A DNA stretch of 9,754 nucleotides from Candidatus Methanophaga sp. GoMg3.2 (GCA_013180565.1 QBUN01000342.1:1-9754); one strand, 5' to 3'. Positions 1 through 5,407 are shown, counted from the first letter of the stretch. The notes: generated from the letters alone by a model not told the origin. Numbers and translations are program-made.

Positions 1-34
1 ACAGTGGATAGAAGTTTTCGGATGCTCTCTGAAA

Positions 35-54
35 AAGCGAATCATTTATATATG
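35..54 (+). promoter_or_regulatory. Probable archaeal promoter of the AbrB-type antitoxin gene
   Basis: A TTTATATAT box lies at 45-53, preceded by a purine-rich stretch (34-41) that could serve as the TFB recognition element. Its centre is about 38 bases before the GTG start at 87, which predicts transcription starting near 73-76 and a very short leader. A GGTGA ribosome-binding motif at 76-80 sits 6 bases before the start. The call rests on consensus and position only. Confidence 0.5.
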
Positions 55-86
55 ATGTAAGACTAATATTATCTTGGTGATGTATT

Positions 87-353
87 GTGGAGATTGCTAT
101 AACAAAAATGAGCTCAAAAGGGCAAGTTGTAATTCCTGCTGAAATGAGGGGTAACATTCACGAAGGTGAAAAACTAGTTATCATTGAGAATGAGGGGCAA
201 TTGATCCTGAAAAAAATCAGTGACTTAGATGAAACTCTACGTGAAGACATAATCTTCGGTAAAAGAACTGAAGAAGCTCTTAAAAGATATGAAAGGGGAC
301 TATTCAAAGAGATAGATGACAAAAACTTCTTAAAAGCACTAGAAAAATGGTAG
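87..353 (+). CDS. AbrB/MazE/SpoVT-family antitoxin
   Basis: This 88-residue protein carries a swapped-hairpin AbrB DNA-binding domain in residues 1-45. The hallmark segment SSKGQVVIPAEMR (9-21) is followed by a GEKLVIIENEGQLILKK strand pair. The C-terminal half (46-88) is charged and helical, as in antitoxins that use this tail to wrap a toxin. In this family the N-terminus binds the operon's own promoter and the tail neutralises the toxin. The GTG start is chosen because GGTGA stands 6 bases upstream and the domain begins at once. The stop codon overlaps the start of a truncated RelE/ParE-type toxin frame (ATG at 347), the usual translational coupling of these operons. With the toxin broken, this gene is either an orphan antitoxin or a simple repressor. 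The family call is firm; the present role is inferred. Confidence 0.85.
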   Translation: MEIAITKMSSKGQVVIPAEMRGNIHEGEKLVIIENEGQLILKKISDLDETLREDIIFGKRTEEALKRYERGLFKEIDDKNFLKALEKW

Positions 354-445
354 ATATTGCCTATGATCTTCTATTTGAAAAGAAGATTAAAAAGATCAAA
401 GATAACCTACTAAAATCAAAGGTTAAAAAGCAGGTATTTGTATAG
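347..445 (+). pseudogene. Truncated RelE/ParE-type toxin remnant (32 codons)
   Basis: An ATG at 347 overlaps the last 7 bases of the antitoxin gene and opens a 32-codon frame ending in TAG at 443-445. Its product begins MVDIAYDLLFEKKIKKIKD and continues LLKSKVKKQVFV. This matches the first strand and the two lysine-rich helices of RelE/ParE-superfamily toxins, whose normal length is about 85-100 residues. The later beta-sheet and the catalytic Arg/His/Tyr region are missing, and no continuation was seen in the downstream sequence. The overlapping layout is exactly that of an antitoxin-toxin operon. It could still be translated as a short peptide, but it cannot be an active RNase or gyrase poison of this fold. 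The identification comes from pattern recognition of a short fragment. Confidence 0.6.
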
Positions 446-487
446 CTAACTAAAAAAACCACGAGATTTCACAAGATTAACACAAAC

Positions 488-505
488 CTTTTTGCAAGCA
501 AAAAG
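488..505 (+). terminator. Perfect inverted repeat after the first toxin-antitoxin remnant
   Basis: CTTTTTGC (488-495) and GCAAAAAG (498-505) are perfect complements separated by two bases, giving 7 pairs with a 4-base loop. It lies 43 bases after the toxin remnant's stop. Archaeal termination relies mainly on T-runs, and runs of T lie within and just beyond this site, so a terminator role is plausible but unproven. Confidence 0.3.
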
Positions 506-526
506 CTTTACCAAAAAACCTATTTG

Positions 527-568
527 TTTTTCTTTTAGCACAGGTTTTCTTTTTGTAAAAAAGAAAAA
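527..568. terminator. A/T-only hairpin between convergent genes
   Basis: TTTTTCTTTT (527-536) is exactly complementary to AAAAGAAAAA (559-568), with a 22-base loop. The stem gives T-rich transcript on either strand, which would suit a bidirectional terminator between the convergent genes ending at 445 and 733. Such A/T repeats also arise by chance in this sequence. Confidence 0.25.
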
Positions 569-732
569 GTGTTGTGTAATCGGGTGGTTATAAAAAGGAG
601 CTAAACAAACACATATAATAAATCTAATTAACGCCTGACTTCACTTGTAACAACCCTTTTATTTTGCTCTTCTTGCATAACAAGCGGGAATTCGTGATTC
701 TAGCACTTTCAGCGTAAATCCCCGTAGATTTA

Positions 733-1986
733 TTATCCCGCCTTGGCAAAAGTCGAAACAATCACTATCTCTGATTCATTAGCAACTAATTTCCTGCAAT
801 ACAAACCCTCACACGTCTTTGCCGTTAAATTGTAACGCATCCCGGCTCTTACAAAAAAACTGTCATAGCTCGATAAGTCCATGGAACTTGAGATACGATT
901 GAGATGCATTTCAACCTCTTTATCGCATATTGTCGCGTTATACCTATATGCAGGGATGGAAAATGAAAGAAACATACCTTTTGAAACCCCTGCTGGAAGG
1001 TGTATCTTACATTCTCTACTCTCTAAAATGCAATTTAATTCTTCTTCTGTGCATCCTCTCAATCTCGCATCATCTCTCAGAATAGGATATTTCTGCTTCA
1101 TTATCTCTGTCGTAATATTCTCTATCCACTCAATGTCCCTCTTTGTAACTTGATACAGCCTATCTCTAAGCAGATAGCCGTAAATGCTTTCCGTCTTCGA
1201 TACATTCACCTTCTCCCCAGATAGCGTAACTTCATAAATGTCAATTCTTTGAATCTCTTCGCAGTTGTAAAGCTTTTTGTAATAGTAGGATGCAATGTGC
1301 ATCAGGGGCAAATGCTGGTCAAGAATGAAATAATCCCCGTTCAATTCCACCGCCACCGCAGCATGCCCTCCTGATTCGCTATCCTTGTACAGTTTAATAT
1401 TAAGAACATAAACAGGGTTTATATCGAGATTTAGAAGTAAAGAAGCAGTTAGGAGCGCGTAATCGGAACATATACCGTCCCCTTTATTTACCGTCTCAAC
1501 AGGACTTTGAAGCTCTGTTTTCAGAATCAACGCTTTCATATTATTATACTCGATATTTCCATCCACCCACTTAAGTACATTCCACACTGTATCTGAAGTT
1601 GTATTCCCTTTTAAAGGACGAGACAAGTGCTTAACTGGAGCTAACATGGCACCACAAAGACCGGATTTGAAAGCCTCTGCATCAAATCCTTCTCTCCAAT
1701 TCATCACGGGATTCGTATTTATTACCCTTACTTCATAGCTGTCATTCAATCCATCGCTATCGCTATCACTGCTTTTTGGATTGCTTCCATATCTCAGCAC
1801 TTCTTCTCCATCGCTTAGACCATCTCCATCGGTATCTGCATTGAACATATCAGTGCCTATCAAATCCTCGTAAAAATCATACAGTCCATCTCCATCAGTA
1901 TCTCTATTTGTAGCTGATGCAATAGTAGATGATGCAACAGTCAATACTAATGCTACTATCAAAACAACTACAAAAGCTTGTTTCAT
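733..1986 (-). CDS. Secreted transglutaminase-like protein with calcium-binding (TSP3) repeats
   Basis: The 417-residue protein starts with a signal peptide (1-25, Lys3, hydrophobic core, probable cleavage after ASA). Three thrombospondin type 3 calcium loops follow: DTDGDGLYD (29-37), DTDGDGLSD (51-59) and DSDSDGLND (74-82). A transglutaminase-like domain spans about 130-225. Its papain-like triad is visible: Cys173 in GDGICSDYA, His208 in GGHAAVAVE, and Asp223 in YFILDQ. Family members act as cysteine peptidases or acyl transferases, so this is probably an extracellular calcium-stabilised peptidase or cross-linking enzyme. Residues 226-417 match nothing I recognise and contain paired cysteines (311/319/326, 392/397). 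There is no C-terminal membrane anchor, so release outside the cell is likely. An AGGAG motif (1999-2003) and G-run precede the ATG. The gene stands alone. The domain call is firm; the substrate is unknown. Confidence 0.85.
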   Translation of the reverse strand: MKQAFVVVLIVALVLTVASSTIASATNRDTDGDGLYDFYEDLIGTDMFNADTDGDGLSDGEEVLRYGSNPKSSDSDSDGLNDSYEVRVINTNPVMNWREGFDAEAFKSGLCGAMLAPVKHLSRPLKGNTTSDTVWNVLKWVDGNIEYNNMKALILKTELQSPVETVNKGDGICSDYALLTASLLLNLDINPVYVLNIKLYKDSESGGHAAVAVELNGDYFILDQHLPLMHIASYYYKKLYNCEEIQRIDIYEVTLSGEKVNVSKTESIYGYLLRDRLYQVTKRDIEWIENITTEIMKQKYPILRDDARLRGCTEEELNCILESRECKIHLPAGVSKGMFLSFSIPAYRYNATICDKEVEMHLNRISSSMDLSSYDSFFVRAGMRYNLTAKTCEGLYCRKLVANESEIVIVSTFAKAG

Positions 1987-2016
1987 TTTCTTCCCCCACT
2001 CCTAACACATTATTCT

Positions 2017-2034
2017 CTCCTTTTATATAAAAAG
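2017..2034 (-). promoter_or_regulatory. Probable promoter of the transglutaminase-like gene
   Basis: On the minus strand TTTTTATATAAAAG (2020-2033) forms a strong TATA box centred about 40 bases before the ATG. This predicts a transcript start near 2000 and a leader of roughly 14 bases, which would just include the purine-rich AGGAGTGGGGGAA segment. No clear BRE was seen upstream. Confidence 0.5.
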
Positions 2035-2074
2035 ATGTGTAATGCATGCATATGCGCATTTTCCAAAAGAGTAG

Positions 2075-2374
2075 ATTCAACTATATTTAAATAATCGTAA
2101 CTCCAATATTCATTTCACGTTAGAAGAAACGTTGCGAGATGATTTTGAGAAATATACGAGAAAGCACCCTTCGGGTGCAAATCAATTGTTTGTAGCTAAG
2201 GCTAAGCATTGGCTAGCTCCAATCAGCTAATTTGCATCAAAAAAAACTTCGTTTTCTATCGGGGGTCCCTTCTCATACAAGACGAATGTCATTTGTCTCA
2301 CACAATTTGGACCTGTTGGCGCACATTTAGTCACTTTCGTAATAAAACCAAAGATATGTGATTATCAATATTAA
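2075..2374 (+). pseudogene. Possible decayed gene with one in-frame stop (unknown family)
   Basis: One plus-strand frame stays open from 2075 to a TAA at 2228-2230, then resumes in the same frame to a second TAA at 2372-2374. The first part encodes 51 residues including LEETLRDDFEKYTRKHPSG and QLFVAKAKHWLAP. The second encodes 47 residues including SIGGPFSYKTNVICLTQFGP and HLVTFVIKPK. The composition looks protein-like and the shared frame suggests one ancestral gene interrupted by a stop. A TATATTTAAAT box at 2082-2092 could have been its promoter. No ATG begins the frame; only ATT or TTG starts are available. I do not recognise the family. Two adjacent open stretches of this size could also occur by chance in A/T-rich DNA, so confidence is low. 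Confidence 0.3.
2164..2178. repeat. Short GC-rich hairpin
   Basis: GCACCC (2164-2169) and GGGTGC (2173-2178) pair perfectly around a TTC loop in otherwise A/T-rich DNA. A second small inverted repeat, ATTGG/CCAAT around CTAGCT, follows at 2208-2223. Both lie inside the doubtful reading frame 2075-2374. They could be a terminator or structured RNA if that frame is not coding. No T-run follows directly. Confidence 0.25.
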
Positions 2375-2392
2375 CTATCTATCTTCACCATC

Positions 2393-2732
2393 TCAACTAC
2401 TTCCATAAATAGTGATGTTATCAAAGTGTATTGGGCCTGAGTATTCTTTATCACTCCAGACGCTTACATACACCTCATCAATCGTTTCGTCCCATCTAAC
2501 GGTACAATTCTCTGAATTGGTTCTAAAAAATACATCCACGAATATTTGAGTCCAAACCCCTAGTATTATTTTTTCTCTTCGCCAAAGAACCAAATAGCTT
2601 TACCTTTTGAGCCCATCATATATGCCATATATCAGAAAAAGCACTCCAACTCTGGTCCCGTGTATCCTCAAAATCATCGTTGTATGCTACTTGAAGAGAA
2701 TTTTTTTGGACAATTTCGAGTTTTTTTTCCAT
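2393..2732 (-). pseudogene. Frameshifted remnant of a lectin-like (jelly-roll) protein
   Basis: The 5' part opens at an ATG (2730-2732) and reads 38 residues, ending AYNDDFEDTRDQSWSAFSDI plus WHI, then TGA at 2616-2618. The next pieces lie in other frames: GSKGKAIWFFGEE, then a frame ending at 2393 that includes WTQIFVDVFFRTNS, WDETIDEVYVSVWSD and HFDNITIYG. A start of the form DDFED...W and an end of the form HFDNITIYG are what is expected of a concanavalin-like/LamG-type domain in secreted proteins, so the pieces plausibly come from one gene split by at least two frameshifts. It has no signal peptide and is much shorter than a whole domain. Its neighbour upstream is the group II intron fragment. 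Family assignment is by impression only. Confidence 0.45.
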
Positions 2733-2829
2733 AAGTGGCTATCTCACAATTGCATTTGACACCCAAAATTTTACTTCTTTTTGGATTTAAAACCCTATTT
2801 GCCTTTCTTTTTCTTCCAATTTTGAATTG

Positions 2830-3140
2830 TTGGACAGCTGCTTGATAGCACATACTCCCGTAAGGAGAACACTCTGGCCCTCCCGAGTTCCCATAATATC
2901 CATTTGATACCGTGCCACGGTCTCAGACCCCGTCAGGCTCTCATCACCTCGCCATGTCCTATTAAGACTATCGGCGATGAGAATGCTGCATTCCGTCACA
3001 TGAACAACGTCGGCCTCCGGGACGATGAATAATTCGTGGCTCAATCCCTTCACTTGCGTTGCAGCCCAGTATCCCATCCCCCTGGCTCCACCACAGCCTG
3101 TTACCAGACAGGATGCAAGGTTCAGTTCTGAGGTGGTGGC
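2830..3140 (-). mobile_element. Probable group II intron fragment (domain I part, no reverse transcriptase)
   Basis: This block is visibly more GC-rich than its surroundings. On the minus strand it contains strings I associate with domain I of bacterial and archaeal group II introns, in the expected order: GATGGGATACTGGGCTGCAA with CGCAAGTGAAGG (3045-3080), GAGCCTGACGGGGTCTGA and GACCGTGGCACGG (2911-2942), and GGGAACTCGGGAG (2880-2892), then a TCCTTACGGGAGTATG stem. The intron's reverse transcriptase gene and the domain V hairpin are absent, and the sequence reverts to A/T-rich DNA below about 2830. The upstream edge coincides with the terminal repeat of the insertion element at 3141, which may have cut it. 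A 96-codon frame across it (2787-3077) is best seen as chance within structured RNA. The identification is from memory of conserved intron strings and needs a covariance search. Confidence 0.5.
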
Positions 3141-3172
3141 TAACGGTTAAGTTTGATATGGAAGTGGGACAC
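3141..3172 (+). repeat. Left terminal inverted repeat
   Basis: It begins TAACGGTTAAGTTTGA and ends GTGGGACAC. It matches the reverse complement of 3662-3693 with 6 mismatches in 32 and no gaps. Similarity stops abruptly outside 3141, which fixes the boundary. Confidence 0.65.
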
Positions 3173-3198
3173 TTTTGTGTGTGACGGAAGTATCTGAA

Positions 3199-3500
3199 AT
3201 GGAGAAAGAAGTATTAATTCGAGGAAGGTTTGAGTAACCGTAATATAGCTCGCTACCTGGTTTAGTTTGGAATAAGAGTAGGACCGTTAAACATGTCTAT
3301 AAACACAACACCCCTTGTTATGTTGTTCATAAAGGGCTGAGGGAGCTCCCAGATGTAGCATAGAGAGGCATGATAAGTCCGATAGCCGCATTGATGTTTT
3401 CTGGAGCGAAGAGGAAGAAAACTTCAAGCGGATAATTTCGAGAGAAATAGGACTTATCATGCCGGATAGTGAGTTAATTCAACGGCATGAGGGCAGGTAG
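3199..3500 (+). pseudogene. Shattered transposase fragment with helix-turn-helix
   Basis: Three pieces in different frames join into one sensible helix-turn-helix. MEKEVLIRGRFE (from ATG 3199) is followed by GLSNRNIARYL in the next frame, then GLVWNKSRTVKHVYKHN in the third. The pattern LSxRxIARxL...SRxTVxxxV is that of transposase N-termini that read terminal repeats. A further frame to the TAG at 3498-3500 encodes RIDVFWSEEEENFKRIISRE and GLIMPDSELIQRH, which may belong to the same protein. No DDE catalytic residues can be placed, and at least two frameshifts and a stop rule out function. It lies wholly inside the terminal repeats of the element. Confidence 0.5.
3367..3463. repeat. 14-bp perfect inverted repeat inside the element
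   Basis: GGCATGATAAGTCC (3367-3380) is the exact reverse complement of GGACTTATCATGCC (3450-3463), 69 bases apart. Each arm is followed by a GATAG-like motif. Possible transposase or repressor sites, or a long stem in RNA. Confidence 0.5.
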
Positions 3501-3516
3501 TTAGCAGTTCATAAAG

Positions 3517-3557
3517 GTATATCGGTCGCTCCACTTTACCGCAAGCGGCCGATATAC
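3517..3557. repeat. Strong 13-bp hairpin inside the element
   Basis: GTATATCGGTCGC (3517-3529) pairs with GCGGCCGATATAC (3545-3557) at all 13 positions if one G-T wobble is allowed, around a 15-base loop. It is the most stable inverted repeat in the window and lies after the last transposase-like frame. It could be a terminator, a folded recombination site or a remnant of another element. Confidence 0.5.
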
Positions 3558-3661
3558 TATGACTAATTGGCTTATGAGGTTACATGGTATTGAAATCGAA
3601 TTTTGTAATAAAAAGTGTTATATCCAATCGAGCGTATTTGATAACATAGTGATGTGCCTGA

Positions 3662-3693
3662 GTGTCCCACCTTCATTCCAAACTCAACCATTA
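3662..3693 (-). repeat. Right terminal inverted repeat
   Basis: It begins GTGTCCCAC and ends CTCAACCATTA, pairing with 3141-3172 at 26 of 32 positions. Similarity ends at 3693. Confidence 0.65.
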
Positions 3694-3910
3694 ATTATCT
3701 AAAAGTCACTTTAGTAGGCGTCATTATTTCGTCTGGCTTTGTGGATACCGAGTGCAATACATCGGCACATCAATGGTATATCTTGGAAATGTTTTTATAA
3801 TACAATTTTAATCTGACAAAGTCAAGTTAATACGCATCCCGAGTTTATCGGAGGTATCAACCACTTATAAATTTTTCGGTTGCTGTTGTGGCAAGTGTTA
3901 TATAAAACTC
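3694..3910. other. Non-coding gap between the element and the second toxin remnant
   Basis: No coding frame of note was seen on either strand. The region holds one good archaeal promoter-like motif on the minus strand (3864-3878), described separately. Further TATA-like strings occur at 3792-3800 and 3899-3907 without a downstream gene. It may be flanking DNA left after the insertion and deletion events that removed the toxin's 3' end. Confidence 0.4.
3864..3878 (-). promoter_or_regulatory. Orphan BRE/TATA promoter motif
   Basis: On the minus strand CGAAAAATTTATAAG is close to the archaeal consensus, with CGAAA as the BRE and TTTATAA as the TATA box. It would start transcription near 3840. 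Downstream there is only a 9-codon frame (ATG at about 3830) before stops, so the gene it served has probably been lost, or it makes a small RNA. It lies 33 bases past the stop of the truncated toxin. Confidence 0.4.
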
Positions 3911-4015
3911 TTACCAATTAGAGATTACGATTACAGGACGTCTCTTCTTAGACTTTAAATCACTGAATGGAATGGGAATTAAAACCATCTCTCTTTGCTT
4001 TAACTTATACTTCAT
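3911..4015 (-). pseudogene. Truncated MazF/PemK-type toxin remnant (34 codons)
   Basis: An ATG at 4013-4015 overlaps the end of the antitoxin gene and opens a 34-codon frame ending in TAA at 3911-3913. Residues 5-33 read LKQREMVLIPIPFSDLKSKK then RRPVIVISN, a clear MazF/PemK N-terminus (usual pattern: GDIVLVPFPFTD...KxRPxLVISN). Full toxins have about 105-120 residues. The remaining strands, including the conserved Ser/Thr and hydrophobic core, are missing after Trp34, and I see no continuation downstream. A working MazF is an endoribonuclease; this stub lacks most of the fold. The truncation falls immediately after the SN of the RPVIVISN strand. The overlap with the antitoxin confirms the original operon. 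Confidence 0.75.
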
Positions 4016-4226
4016 TCCATATCTCATCATCTATCGGATTATCCCAGAAATCTAAACTGCTCTCTGAAGCCATAAGCAGGTCTTTGACTTCTTCATCTTC
4101 CTCCAGCGGAAGTATTATTATTTCTGCTCTTCTTCCCTTTAGTTTCCCCAATTCTGGCAACTCAATTCTGCCCTCTTCTCCAATCTTCACATAAAATTTT
4201 AAAGCTTCCATTTTCCCGCTCCTCAT
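4005..4226 (-). CDS. Antitoxin-like protein, partner of the truncated MazF/PemK-type toxin
   Basis: The 73-residue product has an N-terminal beta-rich segment, LKFYVKIGEEGRIELPE (9-25), that looks like a divergent AbrB/MazE swapped-hairpin domain (IxxxGRIxLPE). A RAEIIILPLEEDEE strand follows, then an acidic tail ending SLDFWDNPIDDEIWNE. Such acidic, Trp-containing tails insert into MazF-type toxins. Two starts fit. ATG at 4226 has AGGAG (4234-4238) 7 bases upstream. ATG at 4211 (Met6) has GAGGAG 7 bases upstream and would begin directly at the domain, giving 68 residues. The gene overlaps the toxin remnant by 11 bases. With the toxin truncated it may serve as an orphan repressor, or give immunity against related toxins elsewhere; both roles are inferred. 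Confidence 0.75.
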   Translation of the reverse strand: MRSGKMEALKFYVKIGEEGRIELPELGKLKGRRAEIIILPLEEDEEVKDLLMASESSLDFWDNPIDDEIWNEV

Positions 4227-4249
4227 TCATCATCTCCTATTAACAATAT

Positions 4250-4270
4250 CCCCTCCTATTATATTAAATA
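4250..4270 (-). promoter_or_regulatory. Probable promoter region of the second antitoxin
   Basis: On the minus strand TATTTAATATAAT (4258-4270) is a TATA-like box, followed by AGGAGGGG (4250-4257). Transcription would start near 4238, just at the AGGAG that precedes the 4226 start. Antitoxins of this type usually bind here to autoregulate, but no clear operator palindrome is visible. Confidence 0.4.
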
Positions 4271-4346
4271 TTGAAGGAAAAATATCTTCCAACTGATTCG
4301 ATGTCATGCCACCACTTTTTTGAATCGTGTTAGGACCACTTTGGGT

Positions 4347-5207
4347 TCAAATGTAATTTTCAAAGGTTTCCATCAGTGGGTAATTGTCCCTATCCCTACC
4401 ACCATATCTGGTGTTGGTGTAAGGAGTATCTCCTATTCCATCCCCATTTGCATCTCTTCCAGTATAATCAGTCCAGTAGTTGCCAAGGTAGTTCTCGCAA
4501 GTTTTTCCTTTGTATGTGTACGTTATTTTTGATGAGGACCTCCAGGTTGTTGTAGTTGATTCGTGAGAATCTGCATTATATAAATTGTATATAAGGTTAT
4601 TTAGGTAAATCACATTGCCTGTGGAATAGTTCCAAAAAATGATTCCTATATGATTGTTTGAGCAGATGTTGTTGATAATGTTATTGTTATTGGAAGAGGA
4701 CAAATCGATTCCGTTTTGAGCATTATTTGAGCAAAAATTATTCAATATGTTGTTAGCGTTGCTGAAAGACTGGAGGTAAATCCCAACCCCGCTGTTATCT
4801 GAACAGATATTGTTGATGATATCGTTATTGGTAGAGGCGATGAGTAGGATCCCATGCGCGTTATTTGAGCAGATGTTATTTGAAATGATACAATCACATA
4901 CATAATAAAGGCGAATCCCAGCATACCAAGGTGCTACTGCCCGTTCCACCGTAAACCCAGTTATATTCACACAATCTGCTGTTATCAAGAAGACATGGGC
5001 ATCGGAATTCTTAGCCCAGACAAACGTATCCTCAGGATTTCCAGAGGTTGACTTAATCGTTAAGGATTTGTAAACCCTAACGTTCTCATAATATGTCCCA
5101 AGGTCAACGGTAATTGTATGCCCATCTTTTGTATCCAGATCGTCTATCGCAGCCTGAATTGTTAGGAAGTCCTCGTATGTGTTTATATCTATGGCGTCAT
5201 TTTGGGG
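4347..5207 (-). pseudogene. 5'-truncated NosD-like beta-helix surface protein
   Basis: The frame is open from a TAA at 5208-5210 down to the stop at 4347 (286 codons). It has no credible start or signal peptide; the first usable codon is a TTG at 4988 deep in the protein. The upstream part reads [20 protein letters not shown] and later [15 protein letters not shown], the family's usual first strands, so the N-terminal head is present but its export signal is lost. Parallel beta-helix turns of 22-24 residues follow with the NNICSNN signature. The C-terminal [19 protein letters not shown] domain ends FENYI. The C-terminal part is close to that of the intact paralogue at 5408-7249, which points to tandem duplication. 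Such proteins bind or cleave carbohydrates or form surface fibres; function here is unknown. It would be functional only if fused to a start by a rearranged form of this locus. Confidence 0.75.
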
Positions 5208-5407
5208 TTAGATTTTGTGAGTTCAAATCGGTGCATAAGAATGATTATATCGCGAAATAACCATTTTCTACCCCTTACGGATTCCACTTTGTCGGTCATA
5301 ATGTAGTGACACGTCCCACTACTATTTAATGCTGTCGGTCATGACCATTCATGGCTTCAGAGGCGATTTTAAAGAAAATAACCTGAAAAATTCTATCCTA
5401 AACCTGC
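5208..5407. other. Junction region between the two beta-helix paralogues, with short repeats
   Basis: This 200-base gap contains no recognised gene. It holds the direct repeat TGTCGGTCAT at 5290-5299 and 5333-5342. Between them GTAGTG (5303-5308) pairs with CACTAC (5317-5322). The gap is bracketed by an 11-bp inverted repeat, CTATGGCGTCA at 5189-5199 and TGACGCCATAG at 5427-5437, whose arms lie inside the coding ends of the neighbouring beta-helix frames. The layout suggests a rearrangement scar that removed the start of the downstream gene. A promoter for that gene is not visible. Confidence 0.45.
5290..5342. repeat. 10-bp direct repeats flanking a small palindrome
   Basis: TGTCGGTCAT occurs at 5290-5299 and 5333-5342, 33 bases apart. 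Between them a 6-bp stem GTAGTG/CACTAC with an 8-base loop (5303-5322) is found. It could be an operator, or target-site-like duplications around an element scar. Confidence 0.4.

Larger units (their letters stand above)
446..732. other. Non-coding gap with several A/T hairpins
   Basis: No convincing coding frame was seen. The stretch 456-486 (ACCACGAGATTTCACAAGAT and following) resembles dispersed intergenic repeats seen in other prokaryotic genomes, but only one copy is present here. Three inverted repeats follow: 488-505, 527-568 and 715-732. A TTATAAAA motif at 589-596 resembles a TATA box, but no plus-strand gene follows it. The gap lies between convergent genes, so transcripts from both sides should end here. 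Confidence 0.4.
3141..3693. mobile_element. Decayed insertion element with 32-bp imperfect terminal inverted repeats
   Basis: The left end (3141-3172) and the reverse complement of the right end (3662-3693) agree at 26 of 32 positions, with identical inner GTGGGACAC. These bound 553 bp containing a shattered transposase-like helix-turn-helix frame and two internal inverted repeats. A complete element of the IS21/IS481 kind is well over 1 kb, so this is an internally deleted or non-autonomous derivative. No target-site duplication was seen: the left flank ends GGTGGTGGC and the right begins ATTATCTAA. Inferred transposase orientation is plus. Family is uncertain. Confidence 0.6.

Noticed and set aside
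881..1153. A plus-strand frame of 90 codons
   Set aside because: It lies entirely antisense to the transglutaminase-like gene, whose frame is strongly supported by motifs.
2239..2256. A minus-strand hairpin GAAAACGAAGTTTT followed by T's as a terminator
   Set aside because: The stem is only five A/T-rich pairs and no intact minus-strand gene ends just before it; the decayed gene upstream stops at 2393.
2787..3077. A 96-codon minus-strand frame beginning MGYWAATQVKG
   Set aside because: It crosses strings typical of group II intron RNA and its tail runs into unrelated A/T-rich DNA, so I treat it as a chance frame in a structured RNA remnant.
3967..4194. A Ser-rich plus-strand frame
   Set aside because: It is antisense to the antitoxin and toxin remnant; its Ser runs are the complement of their Glu/Asp codons.
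5216..5233. GAGTTCAAATCGGTG, which resembles the T-arm of a tRNA
   Set aside because: The flanking bases do not pair into a T-stem and no acceptor or anticodon stem is found upstream.
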